A stretch of 64,000 nucleotides of DNA. Origin: Actinomycetospora chibensis. GTDB lineage: Bacteria; Actinomycetota; Actinomycetes; Mycobacteriales; Pseudonocardiaceae. The stretch covers positions 62,001 through 126,000 of the forward strand of contig NZ_JAQZAM010000010.1 in NCBI RefSeq assembly GCF_028737215.1. The letters are read 5' to 3'. The notes under the pieces are model-generated. The model was not told where the DNA came from. It saw nothing but the letters and a program-made list of their open reading frames with translations, and did no database searches. The position numbers and the translations under genes were made by a program. Shown in pieces: positions 9,501 to 17,919 of the stretch (position 1 is its first letter; each line of letters begins with the position of its first letter).

Positions 9501-10592
9501 GTGAGCACCGAGCAGCGTTCGCCCGGGTCGTCGGACGCCGTCGGCCTGGCCGACCTGCTCGACGGGCGGGCGCAGGTGCTGGCCCGCGAGGCCCGTCGCA
9601 CCCCGGAGCGCGACCCCGGTGCCGGGCGGCCCCGGCTCGAGGCGGAGGCGGTGCCCCTCGGCGCCCTGGAACGGATGTGCGGGCACGCGCTGCAGGTCGC
9701 GGGCGCGGTGCAGTGGGCCCAGGTCGCGGTCGCCGTCCGGGGCGCGGCGCCGGTCGTCGCGTCGGCGGGCGACGTGTCACCGACCACCGCCGAGGCCCTG
9801 GCCCGCGGGCCCCGCGCCGCGGCGTGCCGATCGGGGACCACGGTCGTCGTCGACGACGTCGCCGCCGGCCCCCGGTGGACCGGCCTGCGCGACGGCACCC
9901 GGACGCCCGCCTCGCTGCTCGTCCTCCCGCTCCCCGGCGGCGACGGGGCCCTCACCCTGGCCGCCCACACGCGTGCCGCCTTCGACGCCGCGACGCGGGC
10001 GGTCGCCGCCGAGCTCGCCCGTCACGTGCACCGGCTCCTCACCCCGTCGGACACCCCGGCGGACGCGGAGACGGCGGTCCGGGCGCGCGACGTCGTCGTC
10101 GCGGCCCGCGCGCTGCTCTCCCGCCATCACGGGATCACGCCCGACGCGGCGTTCGACGTGCTCCTCGAGCGCGCCACCGGTGCCGGCGCCTCGATCCTGG
10201 CGTGCGCGGAGAAGGTGGTCGACGAGCTCACTCAGGAGCAGGCCGCCGCGCCGGTCCATCCCGCCGAGCCCGCGAACGTGCGCCGCGCCCTCGCCTACCT
10301 CGAGGAGCACGCGACGGAGGACGTCGACGTCGCCGACGTCGCCGCGGCCGCCGGGCTCGGCACCCGTGGCCTGCAGATGGCGTTCCGCCGCTGGCGTGCC
10401 ACCACGCCGCTGGCCCACCTGCGCGACATCCGGCTGGCCGGGGCCCACGAGGAGCTGCTCGCCGCCGACTCCCGCGACGGCCGGACCGTCGCCGACATCG
10501 CCTCGCGCTGGCGCTTCACCCACCCCGGGCGCTTCTCCGTCGCCTACCGCCGGTGCTACGGCTGCTCGCCCAGCGAGACGCTGCGCGCCTGA
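9501..10592 (+). CDS. GAF-ANTAR-AraC hybrid transcriptional regulator
   Basis: From GTG 9501 the protein is 363 residues with three parts. Residues about 45-180 have the GAF pattern of ANTAR regulators (ALERMCGHAL, a VAVAVRG strand, LVLPLPGGDGALTL). Residues about 195-242 match the ANTAR three-helix module, which binds RNA hairpins as an antiterminator: VVVAARALLSRHHGITPDAA with the conserved Ala, HG and Phe spacing, then ASILACAEKVV. The last about 105 residues are an AraC double helix-turn-helix ending in FSVAYRRCYGCSPSETLR. Joining an RNA-binding and a DNA-binding output behind one GAF sensor is unusual. The target is unknown. Confidence 0.85.
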   Translation: MSTEQRSPGSSDAVGLADLLDGRAQVLAREARRTPERDPGAGRPRLEAEAVPLGALERMCGHALQVAGAVQWAQVAVAVRGAAPVVASAGDVSPTTAEALARGPRAAACRSGTTVVVDDVAAGPRWTGLRDGTRTPASLLVLPLPGGDGALTLAAHTRAAFDAATRAVAAELARHVHRLLTPSDTPADAETAVRARDVVVAARALLSRHHGITPDAAFDVLLERATGAGASILACAEKVVDELTQEQAAAPVHPAEPANVRRALAYLEEHATEDVDVADVAAAAGLGTRGLQMAFRRWRATTPLAHLRDIRLAGAHEELLAADSRDGRTVADIASRWRFTHPGRFSVAYRRCYGCSPSETLRA

Positions 10593-10611
10593 GGGGCGAA
10601 GGTTCACACCG

Positions 10612-11406
10612 TCAGAGACTCTCGGTGAACCGGAGGACCTCGCCGGTGAACAGGTCGGTCCCGGTGTCCATGGCCACGTGGCCCTGGCCGGCCATGACGA
10701 CGACGCGGGAGTCCGGCAACGCCTCGTCCAGGGCCTCCGTCGCCCGTCGCAACGCGGGCGAGCTCTCGCTCCCGGTGAGCAGCAGCGTCGGCACTGCGAG
10801 CTCCCGGAATCGCTCCGGGTCGAACCGGTACGCCTTGGCCGCACGCAGCTCCCGCGGGATCGTGTGCGCGGTGGCCATCCGCGCGCGCCACACGGGCAGG
10901 AACCGCGTGGACTGAACCACCTCCGGCGGCACCCCCGCGACCTCGCGCGCCATGGTCGCCACCACTCCGTCCCGGTCCCCCGCCCGCAACAAGCTCTCGA
11001 GTCGCTCGAGGACCTCGGGAGGGTTCATCTCCGCGCCCGCCGCCTCGAACGGGGGCTCGTAGAGGACCAGCGCCCGGACCCCGGAGCTGATCAGGGCGGC
11101 CTCCAGCGCGCACAGCCCACCGTGCGACTGGCCGAGGAGGATCACCGGCTCCCGCAGCGAGTCCACCACGGCGGCCACGTCCTCGAACTCCCGCTCGATC
11201 GCATAGTCCTCCGCGTCACCGCTGCCGCCGCGGCCGCGGCGATCGATCGCGCAGACCGTGTGGTGCGGCTCGAACGCCGGCAGGACGGGAGCCCACCGGC
11301 TGTGGTCCGCGGATGTCCCGTGCACCAGCACGAGCGGTGGCCCGTGGCCGCTCCGCCGGTAGGCGATGGGCGTGCCGTCGCGGGACGTGACCGTCACCTG
11401 GTCCAT
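10612..11406 (-). CDS. Alpha/beta-hydrolase
   Basis: The 264-residue protein has the alpha/beta-hydrolase fold: oxyanion loop LVLVHGTSAD near 26-34, nucleophile elbow GQSHGG with Ser94, acid in the LLLTGSESS region, and the catalytic His in GQGHVAMDTG near the C-terminus. It resembles small esterase/haloperoxidase-like enzymes of actinobacteria; the substrate cannot be read from sequence. It lies on the same strand as the downstream-reading AraC gene's complement and 54 bp after the chorismate mutase gene, so co-transcription with that gene is possible. Confidence 0.88.
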   Translation of the reverse strand: MDQVTVTSRDGTPIAYRRSGHGPPLVLVHGTSADHSRWAPVLPAFEPHHTVCAIDRRGRGGSGDAEDYAIEREFEDVAAVVDSLREPVILLGQSHGGLCALEAALISSGVRALVLYEPPFEAAGAEMNPPEVLERLESLLRAGDRDGVVATMAREVAGVPPEVVQSTRFLPVWRARMATAHTIPRELRAAKAYRFDPERFRELAVPTLLLTGSESSPALRRATEALDEALPDSRVVVMAGQGHVAMDTGTDLFTGEVLRFTESL

Positions 11407-11460
11407 GGCCCCCTCCTGAGTAACGTGCCGCCCTTCCCGCCCCCGCTGCGGGACCCGCCC

Positions 11461-11745
11461 CTACGCGGGGTTCCCGCGGGCGCGGTGCTCCCCGAGCTCC
11501 AGGGCGATGAAGGCGTCCACCATCGCGGCGTAGGTCGCCGCCACCACGTCCGTGTCGGCCCCCTCGACCTCGGCCCGCTCGCGCACGCGGGCCATGAGGG
11601 CGGCGCGCCGGTCCGGAGCCCGCACCGCCGCGTCGTCGGCCTTGAACGCGGCCGCGGCCCGGACCTGCTCCTGCCGCTGCGCGAGCAGCGCCACGATCTG
11701 GTCGTCGATGCGGTCGATGGCCGCGCGGACGTCGTCGAGGGACAT
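11461..11745 (-). CDS. AroQ-type chorismate mutase (stand-alone)
   Basis: This 94-residue all-helical protein matches AroQ chorismate mutases, which convert chorismate to prephenate. It has the N-terminal IDRIDDQIVALLAQRQEQVR helix with the active-site Arg, AAAFK with the catalytic Lys, and the PDRR motif. A PchB-like isochorismate-pyruvate lyase activity cannot be excluded, as the families share these residues. No other shikimate-pathway gene is nearby. Confidence 0.87.
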   Translation of the reverse strand: MSLDDVRAAIDRIDDQIVALLAQRQEQVRAAAAFKADDAAVRAPDRRAALMARVRERAEVEGADTDVVAATYAAMVDAFIALELGEHRARGNPA

Positions 11746-12069
11746 GCGTCGCGATGGTGCCCGAGATTTCGCGGATCGTCGCCGGCTCAGCCGTCCCGAG
11801 CCGGGGCGGGCGGGCGCCGGTCGAGGATCATCTCCGGCATCGGGCCGGGCGGCGGTTCCGCGAGGTCGGGACCGTAGATGTTCATGACCGCGCTCCGGCG
11901 AAAATCATCGACATCAGGCGCTCCGTGGTTTCGCCGTTCAGTCCCGCCGAGCGTGACAGCGCGCCGAGCGGGCCGACCCACCTTCACTCGATCTGCGCAG
12001 TGCCCTGAGCAGCACTTTCACCCTCGTGCCGGAGGGCGAGCCATGTCCTGATCGTCCACATGCCACGAG
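11746..12069. other. Intergenic region, no supported gene
   Basis: Between the chorismate mutase start and the HxlR gene. A minus-strand 32-codon frame (11787-11884, beginning MNIYGPDLAEPPPG) is the only candidate; it has no ribosome site or recognisable homology and is not called. No strong hairpin or repeat was seen. Confidence 0.4.
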
Positions 12070-12555
12070 CTAGGTCGGTCGACCCCCGGCAGTGGTGCTC
12101 ATGGCCTCGCGGGCAGGGCCGGGTAACGCCGTGACGTCGGCGGGTCCGACCCGGTCACCGCAGCTAATGCATGTGAGGCGGGTGTGGACGGCGCCGCCGC
12201 ACCCGGTGTGCACGAGAAGGCGGGTGGGCCCGTCGGGATGCGGGTAGTACCGCTCGCCCCACTCCAGGAGTCGCGCGAGCACGTCCAGCAGTTCCGCGCC
12301 CTTGGCGGTGAGCCGGTACTCGTAGCGCTCGGGGTGCTGCTGGTAGAGCTCGCGTTCGACGAGGTCCTGCTCTTCGAGGTGGCTGAGCCGGCGGGTCAGG
12401 ACGCTGCGGGTGACTCCCAGGCTGTGCACCAGGTCCTCGAACCGCACCTCCCCGAGGAAGAGATCGCGCAGGATCAGCAGCGTCCACCGCTGTCCGACGA
12501 CCTCGAGGGCGCGTGCTGCCGCGCAGACCTGCCCGTCGTAGTCACTGCCCAGCAC
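12070..12555 (-). CDS. HxlR-family transcriptional regulator
   Basis: From GTG 12555 the protein has 161 residues. The HxlR winged helix is clear: a CAAARALEVVGQRWTLLILR N-terminus with a redox-sensor-position Cys, then FEDLVHSLGVTRSVLTRRL as recognition region. A C-terminal zinc-ribbon-like tail follows (TGCGG then CISCG). The start is chosen because TAGACT lies 7 nt upstream in the leaderless pattern. It is divergent from the DUF6230 operon, whose promoter is 32 bp away, so it may regulate that operon. Confidence 0.88.
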   Translation of the reverse strand: MLGSDYDGQVCAAARALEVVGQRWTLLILRDLFLGEVRFEDLVHSLGVTRSVLTRRLSHLEEQDLVERELYQQHPERYEYRLTAKGAELLDVLARLLEWGERYYPHPDGPTRLLVHTGCGGAVHTRLTCISCGDRVGPADVTALPGPAREAMSTTAGGRPT

Positions 12556-12562
12556 GACCGCG

Positions 12563-12605
12563 AGTCTAGACCCCGAGTCGCGTGACGAAACGCACTCGCT
12601 ACAGT
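12563..12605. promoter_or_regulatory. Face-to-face leaderless promoters of HxlR gene and DUF6230 operon
   Basis: TAGACT on the minus strand (12563-12568) ends 7 nt before GTG 12555, and TACAGT on the plus strand (12600-12605) ends 7 nt before ATG 12613. Both fit TANNNT-type -10 elements placing transcription start at the start codon. The two hexamers are 31 bp apart, so the two promoters must overlap and probably compete. Confidence 0.6.
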
Positions 12606-12612
12606 GCGTCGC

Positions 12613-13257
12613 ATGAACGAACCCGCCACGGAGCAGCTCGAGATCGGCCGCTCGGGCGAGCCTCCGGTGGGCCACACGCGTCGCACGCGTCTGCTGGCGC
12701 TCTCCGGCCTGGGGATCGTGCTGATCGCCGGGCTGCTCCTCGCCATGGCACAGGGGGCCATCGCGGCCTCGTTCACGATCGCCGGAGTGGCGGGCAAGCT
12801 CTCCGCCGATCGCTTCGTCGCCCAGGGCGTCGCCCAGTATCCCGCGGTGCAGAACACCGAGGAGGCCGCGGTCCCGGTGTTCACCTCCGGGTTCCGGCAG
12901 GCGCAGGCGGCGAACTTCTGCTTCTCGGTCCCGGTGGTCGACCTGGCCGGTGTCGGACCAGTCGTCCTGCGCATCACCACCCCGGGCGCCGAGGGGTTCC
13001 AGGCCGACAACCTCCTCACCACCGCCGAACAGATCGACGGCGACCTCGTGCAGCGCAACGTCGAGCTCGGCCGCGATGCCGGCGAACTGGACAAGGGACC
13101 GGCCGAGGCGACGGGCCGGCCCGGTGGGTTCGGCCTGCAGTCCGACACCCTCGAGGTCGACAACATCCGCATCATCACCCGCTCGGTCACCGCCGGCACG
13201 TTGCGGCTCAACCAGGTCCGGATCGCCATCAGGGCCCAGGAGCGGGAGTGCTACTGA
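12613..13257 (+). CDS. DUF6230 family envelope protein
   Basis: The 214-residue protein has a short cytoplasmic N-terminus ending in HTRRTR, one membrane/signal helix (about 28-50, LSGLGIVLIAGLLLAMAQGA) and an extracytoplasmic beta-rich domain with FTIAGVAGKLSADRFVAQG, which resembles DUF6230 proteins of streptomycetes (often mislabelled cholesterol esterase). The role is unknown. It overlaps the DUF6114 gene by 1 bp (TGATG), and a secreted protein follows, reproducing the DUF6230-DUF6114 pairing known in other actinobacteria. ATG 12613 is chosen from the leaderless promoter. Confidence 0.82.
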   Translation: MNEPATEQLEIGRSGEPPVGHTRRTRLLALSGLGIVLIAGLLLAMAQGAIAASFTIAGVAGKLSADRFVAQGVAQYPAVQNTEEAAVPVFTSGFRQAQAANFCFSVPVVDLAGVGPVVLRITTPGAEGFQADNLLTTAEQIDGDLVQRNVELGRDAGELDKGPAEATGRPGGFGLQSDTLEVDNIRIITRSVTAGTLRLNQVRIAIRAQERECY

Positions 13258-13664
13258 TGGCCCCGTCGACGCGCCCAGCGATGTCCGCAGACAGGTTCCG
13301 CCGCTGGCGGCGCACCCGCCCGTTCTGGGGCGGGCTGGGCATCCTGGTCGGCGCGGCCGTCGTGCTCGCCATCCCGTTCGTCACCCTGCGCATCGGCGAG
13401 ATCACCGTGTCGCTGTCCACCCCGGGAGGCTCCGCCGCCACCCTGGTCGCCGCGGTACTGGCCTGCTGCGGAGGCGCCGCCTGGTGGCGCCCGGAGTTCA
13501 AGACCGCCGCCGGCGTCGTCGCCATGATCGCGGCGCTCGTCGCAGTGGTCACCACCAACCTGGGTGGACTGATCATCGGCAGCCTGCTCGCGATCCTCGG
13601 CGCGGCAGCGACGCTGGCCTGGACCCCGGCCCCCCGCTCACCACGTGCCGACTCCCAGCGCTGA
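13257..13664 (+). CDS. DUF6114 family membrane protein
   Basis: The 135-residue product has a basic N-terminus (RFRRWRRTRPFWGG) and four hydrophobic helices, matching the DUF6114 family. ATG 13257 overlaps the upstream TGA, so translation is coupled to the DUF6230 gene. The conserved pairing suggests the two proteins form one envelope complex; the biochemical role is unknown. Confidence 0.83.
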   Translation: MAPSTRPAMSADRFRRWRRTRPFWGGLGILVGAAVVLAIPFVTLRIGEITVSLSTPGGSAATLVAAVLACCGGAAWWRPEFKTAAGVVAMIAALVAVVTTNLGGLIIGSLLAILGAAATLAWTPAPRSPRADSQR

Positions 13665-14229
13665 GCTCCCGGGCCGCTGGAACGCGACCTGCGCGCGGCT
13701 CGCCATCTGCGTCCTGCTCCTGGCCATCGGCCTGCAGAACGACACCCCTACCGCGGACGCCACCGAAGCTGCCGCACCCCGCCCCGCGTCAGCGGCCGAG
13801 TTCGCCCTGACCGCCGCCGAGATCACCATCGACGGCCTGCGCATCGAAGGGACCGGTCCCGCACCCGGTGACTCGCAGCAGCGGACCGCCCTGCGCCTCA
13901 GCGCACTCCGAGCCCTCGCCCGGCAGCTCGCCGTGCAGGCCCCCGCGCCGGCGGGACGGCTCGCGATCACCTGTCCCGCGGACTGCCTGGTCGCCGGGCG
14001 CCCCGCCCGGCTCTACGTCCTCGAGCTCACCGCCACCCCGGTCGTCGCGGGCATCCCCACCGTGCCCATCACCCTCTCGCCGACCTTCCCGCTCCCGCCG
14101 CCGGCAGCACTGGGCATCCTCCAGCTCCCCCGACTCACCTTCCGCGACCTTCGCGCCCGACTGACCCTGGTCACCAGCGACCTCGTCGCGACCCCTACGA
14201 CACGGATCGACCTGCTCCCTCGCGGCTGA
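13645..14229 (+). CDS. Secreted protein, third gene of the DUF6230-DUF6114 operon
   Basis: From GTG 13645 the 194-residue protein has a signal sequence (LAICVLLLAIGLQ, about 19-31) and an exported domain with two cysteines close together (ITCPADCLVAG). Its EITIDGLRIEG and LTFRDLRARLTLV strands resemble repeats in the DUF6230 partner, so the domains may be related. It overlaps the DUF6114 gene by 20 bp. Its 3' end overlaps the convergent arsM gene by 35 bp, suggesting the arsenic block was placed directly against this operon. Confidence 0.72.
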   Translation: MPTPSAELPGRWNATCARLAICVLLLAIGLQNDTPTADATEAAAPRPASAAEFALTAAEITIDGLRIEGTGPAPGDSQQRTALRLSALRALARQLAVQAPAPAGRLAITCPADCLVAGRPARLYVLELTATPVVAGIPTVPITLSPTFPLPPPAALGILQLPRLTFRDLRARLTLVTSDLVATPTTRIDLLPRG

Positions 14230-14977
14230 CCCCGGGGCGAGAGGCCTGGATGATCGCCGACCAGACCGTGGGAGCGGCCTCGTGGGTCGCCGTGACCGTG
14301 ATGTCGGTGAGGCCGGCGCGTTCGAGCTGCGCTCGGTAGTCGCCGACGGGCACGACCCCGGTGATCGCTCCGACCGTCGCAGCGGCCCGCGCCTGGTCGC
14401 GTGGGTCGGCATCGTCATCGCCGACGAGGTCGGACACGCCGACCCGGCCGCCGGGTCGCAGGACGCGGGCGATCTCGGCGAACACGGCCGGCTTGTCGAC
14501 CGACAGGTTGATGACGCAGTTGGAGATGACCACGTCGACCGATGCGTCGGGGAGCGGGATGGCTTCGATCTGGCCGCGGAGGAACTCGACGTTGGTCGCA
14601 CCGGCCTCGGCGGCGTGCCGGCGGGCGAGGTCGAGCATCTCGTCGGTCATGTCCAGGCCGTAGGCGAACCCGTCGGGCCCGACGCGGCGGGCGGAGAGCA
14701 GCACGTCGAGGCCGGCGCCGGAGCCGAGGTCGAGCACGGTCTCCCCGGCCACGAGCTCGGCGACCGCGAGGGGGTTGCCGCAGCCCAGACCGGCGGCCCC
14801 GGCGCCCGGGAGACCGGCGAGCTCGGCGGGGTCGTAGGCGTCGCCACACATGCCGGCGGGGTCGGCGTCGGAGCAGCTCGGGGTGCGGCCGGCGCGGACC
14901 TGGCCGGCCGCGGTGGCGTAGCGGGCGCGGACCCGCTCGCGTGCCGCGGCCGACCCGTCCGCGTGATCGATGGTCAC
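14195..14977 (-). CDS. arsM: Arsenite S-adenosylmethionine methyltransferase ArsM
   Basis: ArsM methylates As(III) to less retained organoarsenicals. From GTG 14977 the 260-residue protein has the SAM-binding motif [17 protein letters not shown] and the conserved cysteines that bind As(III): an N-terminal [12 protein letters not shown] pair region, GLGCGNP, and ISNCVINL. It overlaps the arsI stop by 4 bp (14974-14977), so arsI-arsM form an operon divergent from arsR-acr3-arsC. Confidence 0.92.
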   Translation of the reverse strand: MTIDHADGSAAARERVRARYATAAGQVRAGRTPSCSDADPAGMCGDAYDPAELAGLPGAGAAGLGCGNPLAVAELVAGETVLDLGSGAGLDVLLSARRVGPDGFAYGLDMTDEMLDLARRHAAEAGATNVEFLRGQIEAIPLPDASVDVVISNCVINLSVDKPAVFAEIARVLRPGGRVGVSDLVGDDDADPRDQARAAATVGAITGVVPVGDYRAQLERAGLTDITVTATHEAAPTVWSAIIQASRPGVSREGAGRSVS

Positions 14978-15558
14978 GCGACGCACCCGCAGCCGGCAGC
15001 GGTCTTGGCCTCGGTGACGGTCACCCCGGGCTCGGCCGCAGCCTCGTCGTGCGAGCAGCACGCGGTGACCCCGCAGCACGCCGAGGCTCCGACGCTCTCG
15101 CTCCCGGCGTCGCCGGTGGCGTCGTCGGGCATCGTGCCGAGGATCCCGGAGGTGCCGAAGTCCTGGGAGTCCTCCTTGACGGTGTAGACCTCCCACGGCT
15201 CGTGGCCGGGTCCCCGGACCCACACCTTGTCCTGACGGGCGTAGCAACAGGTGGCGTCGTCCTCGACCTGGGTGAACAGGCCCAGGGACGACAGTCGCTC
15301 GGTGGCGTCGTCGACCTCGTCGGTGGACTCGACCTCGACCCCGAGGTGGTCCATCACCGTCGGCCGGTCGGCCTCGCCCTCGAGGAGCACCAGCTTCAGA
15401 GGTGGTTCGGCCACCGCGAAGTTGGCGTAACCGGGACGGCGCTTGGCCGGCTCCACCCCGAACAGCGAGCTGTAGAAGCGGATCGAGCCCTCCAGATCGG
15501 AGACCCGCAGGGCGAGCTGCACACGGGACACGACGTCCTCCTCGAACTCCTCCGACAT
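14974..15558 (-). CDS. arsI: ArsI/CadI-type VOC protein (C-As lyase family)
   Basis: The 194-residue protein is a VOC-fold member of the ArsI/CadI family, which cleaves the C-As bond of trivalent methyl- or aryl-arsenicals. The substrate-binding vicinal Cys pair is present in DDATCCYARQDKVWV, along with metal-ligand residues in VQLALRV and the WEVY strand. The tail is unusually Cys-rich (ACCGVTACC and GCGCVA) and may bind metal. ATG 15558 is used; GTG 15531 would give the more canonical VSRVQLAL start. Pairing with a methylating ArsM suggests modification and cleavage of organoarsenicals. Confidence 0.87.
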   Translation of the reverse strand: MSEEFEEDVVSRVQLALRVSDLEGSIRFYSSLFGVEPAKRRPGYANFAVAEPPLKLVLLEGEADRPTVMDHLGVEVESTDEVDDATERLSSLGLFTQVEDDATCCYARQDKVWVRGPGHEPWEVYTVKEDSQDFGTSGILGTMPDDATGDAGSESVGASACCGVTACCSHDEAAAEPGVTVTEAKTAAGCGCVA

Positions 15559-15620
15559 CTGCTTTGACGTCGGTCTAATCAGAGGTTGCTCCTTGGTTCG
15601 ACACATGTCAAGGTAGATGT
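15559..15620. promoter_or_regulatory. Divergent ars promoter region
   Basis: The 62-bp gap between arsI and arsR is AT-richer than its surroundings and contains TTGAC (15564-15568) and GTCAA (15607-15611) as an outer inverted pair, plus a CACATGTCAAGGTAGATGT tract next to the arsR ATG. ArsR presumably binds here to control both transcripts; the exact site is not resolved. Confidence 0.45.
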
Positions 15621-16019
15621 ATGTCGAAGCAGGGTGACGAGGAGCGGGTGCTGGCTCAGCTCGCCGAGGTCGTGGGGTGCTGCGAGCCGCTGGCCCGAGA
15701 GCCACTCTCCGCGCAGCAGTCCATCGAGCTGTCGCGGGTGTTCAAGGCGATGGGCGACCCGGTGCGTCTGCGGCTGCTCTCGCTGATCGCCTCCCACGTC
15801 GGCGGTGAGGCGTGTGTCTGCGACCTGACCGACGTGTTCGACCTGGCCGCACCCACGATCAGCCACCACCTCAAGGTGCTGCGCGAGGCCGGGCTGATCA
15901 CCGGGGAGCGCCGCGGGACCTGGGTGTACTACCGCGTGCGCCCCGAGCTGCTCGCCACGGTCTCCGCGGTGCTCGTGCCCGGAACGGCGGAGGAGACCCT
16001 CCCGGTGGTCGAGGCGTGA
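15621..16019 (+). CDS. arsR: ArsR-family arsenic-responsive repressor
   Basis: The 132-residue winged-helix protein has the ArsR core (LSRVFKAMGDPVRLRLLSLI, then APTISHHLKVLREAGLI as recognition helix and wing). Metal-thiol candidates are the CVC pair (Cys65, Cys67) in the alpha-3-like region and an N-terminal CC pair (Cys20-21). As(III) binding should release it from the divergent promoter. It overlaps acr3 by 4 bp (GTGA). Confidence 0.94.
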   Translation: MSKQGDEERVLAQLAEVVGCCEPLAREPLSAQQSIELSRVFKAMGDPVRLRLLSLIASHVGGEACVCDLTDVFDLAAPTISHHLKVLREAGLITGERRGTWVYYRVRPELLATVSAVLVPGTAEETLPVVEA

Positions 16020-17158
16020 GCACCGAGAACGCCACCAGTTCGACGGCGAACGACCCGGCGGACGCCGGCGTCGTCGCGAAGCTCTCCACCCTCGACCGGT
16101 TCCTGCCGGTCTGGATTCTCGCCGCGATGATCGTGGGGCTCCTCGCGGGCCGGCTCATCCCGGGGCTCGGTGAGGCCCTGGGCGCGGTCGCGATCGACGG
16201 GGTCTCCCTCCCCATCGCGCTCGGGTTGCTGATCATGATGTATCCGGTGCTGGCCAAGGTCCGCTACGACCGCCTCGACACCGTCACCGGCGACCGCCGA
16301 CTGCTGGTGTCGTCGCTGGTGTTGAACTGGGTCCTCGGGCCGGCGCTGATGTTCGCCCTGGCCTGGCTGCTGCTCCCGGACCTGCCCGAGTACCGCACCG
16401 GGCTCATCGTCGTCGGGCTCGCGCGCTGCATCGCCATGGTGATCATCTGGAACGACCTCGCCTGCGGCGACCGCGAAGCCGCCGCCGTGCTCGTCGCCCT
16501 CAACTCGGTGTTCCAGGTGATCGCCTTCGGCGCCCTGGGGTGGTTCTACCTCGCCGTGCTGCCCGGCTGGCTCGGGCTCCCGACGGCCGGGCTCGACGTG
16601 TCGGCGTGGGCCATCGTCAGATCGGTGCTGATCTTCCTCGGCATTCCGCTGCTCGCCGGCTACCTCACCCGCCGTCTCGGCGAACGGTCCCGCGGCCGTG
16701 ACTGGTACGAGTCCCGGTTCCTGCCCCGCATCGGGCCGTTCGCGCTCTACGGGCTGCTGTTCACCATCGTGGTCCTCTTCGCCCTCCAGGGCGACGCCAT
16801 CACCAGCCGGCCCCTCGACGTCGTCCGCATCGCGCTGCCGCTGCTGATCTACTTCGCGCTGATGTGGGCCGGCTCCTACGCCCTCGGACGTGGCGTCGGG
16901 CTCGGCTACGAGCGCACGACCACGCTCGCGTTCACCGCCGCCGGCAACAACTTCGAGCTCGCCATCGCCGTCGCGATCGCCACCTGGGGCGCCACCAGCG
17001 GCCAGGCCCTCGCCGGCGTCGTCGGACCGCTCATCGAGGTGCCGGTGCTGGTCGCCCTGGTCTACGTGTCCCTCTGGCTGCGCCGCCGACTGTTTCCCAC
17101 GCCACCGCGCCCTCTCGACGATCCAGCGTCCACCCACTCGCAACGGAGCCAGCGATGA
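16016..17158 (+). CDS. acr3: ACR3 family arsenite efflux permease
   Basis: Acr3 exports As(III) across the cytoplasmic membrane. From GTG 16016 the protein has 380 residues and ten hydrophobic segments; the functional Cys lies in GLARCIAMVIIWNDLACG, and AAGNNFELAIAVAIA is the other family signature. The GTG overlaps the arsR stop, and the stop overlaps the arsC ATG (ATGA), so arsR-acr3-arsC are translationally coupled. Confidence 0.95.
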   Translation: MSTENATSSTANDPADAGVVAKLSTLDRFLPVWILAAMIVGLLAGRLIPGLGEALGAVAIDGVSLPIALGLLIMMYPVLAKVRYDRLDTVTGDRRLLVSSLVLNWVLGPALMFALAWLLLPDLPEYRTGLIVVGLARCIAMVIIWNDLACGDREAAAVLVALNSVFQVIAFGALGWFYLAVLPGWLGLPTAGLDVSAWAIVRSVLIFLGIPLLAGYLTRRLGERSRGRDWYESRFLPRIGPFALYGLLFTIVVLFALQGDAITSRPLDVVRIALPLLIYFALMWAGSYALGRGVGLGYERTTTLAFTAAGNNFELAIAVAIATWGATSGQALAGVVGPLIEVPVLVALVYVSLWLRRRLFPTPPRPLDDPASTHSQRSQR

Positions 17159-17823
17159 CCAAGACCTACCAGCGGCACGACCTGTCGATCGATCAGCGTC
17201 TCGCGCTCAAGACCGCGGCGACCAACCTGCAGCGCGAATTCGCCGAGACCTTCGGACTCGAGACGATCGAGCGCTTCCTGCACTCGTCCTACGACGAGTT
17301 CGCCGGCCGCGCCACGATCATCAAGTTCCTGCCCCTGCTCGCCGAGCGTTTCGCCCGCCAGCGGCTACAGGCCCTGGCCAAGGCCGAGGGCCTGTCCCAC
17401 GACGAGCGCCCGACGGTGCTGTTCCTGTGCACCCACAACGCCGGCCGCTCCCAGATGGCGCTCGGCTTCTTCACCCACCTCGCCGGTGAGCAGGCGGTCG
17501 CCTGGTCGGGCGGCTCGGAGCCGGCCAGCGAGGTCAACCCCGCCGCGGTCGCCGCGATGGCCGAGTGCGGCATCGACATCTCCACCGAGTTCCCGAAGCC
17601 GTGGACCGACGAGGTCGTCCGCGCCGCCGACGTCGTGATCACCATGGGCTGCGGCGACGCCTGCCCGGTCTTCCCCGGCAAGCGCTACGAGGAGTGGGTC
17701 CTGGAGGACCCGGCCGGGCTCGACCTGGAGTCGACCCGGCCCATCCGCGACGAGGTCGAGCGCCGCGTGCGCGGCCTGCTCAACGACATCGGCGCCACCC
17801 CGCTCCACTCGACCGTCCGCTGA
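17155..17823 (+). CDS. arsC: Arsenate reductase ArsC (LMW-PTP type) with N-terminal three-helix domain
   Basis: The 222-residue protein begins with an about 80-residue helical domain (LSIDQRLALKTAATNLQREF onward), the three-helix dimerisation domain of actinobacterial ArsC. A low-molecular-weight phosphatase fold follows, with the anion loop LCTHNAGRSQ (nucleophile Cys92). Further cysteines in MGCGDACPVF near 163-168 fit thiol relay chemistry; mycothiol is the likely reductant in this lineage. It reduces arsenate so that Acr3 can export it. Confidence 0.94.
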   Translation: MTKTYQRHDLSIDQRLALKTAATNLQREFAETFGLETIERFLHSSYDEFAGRATIIKFLPLLAERFARQRLQALAKAEGLSHDERPTVLFLCTHNAGRSQMALGFFTHLAGEQAVAWSGGSEPASEVNPAAVAAMAECGIDISTEFPKPWTDEVVRAADVVITMGCGDACPVFPGKRYEEWVLEDPAGLDLESTRPIRDEVERRVRGLLNDIGATPLHSTVR

Positions 17824-17919
17824 CACACCGGGGCGGGGACCTGCCCTCGTGCAGGTTCTCGCCCTCCAGCTCCTGCTCTTCCGACTCGCGCGACAGCCCT
17901 CCCCCGCTCCCCGCTCAGG

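Noticed and set aside
11787..11884. Short minus-strand open frame beginning MNIYGPDLAEPPPG
   Set aside because: No ribosome site, promoter or family support; only 32 codons in a random-looking gap.
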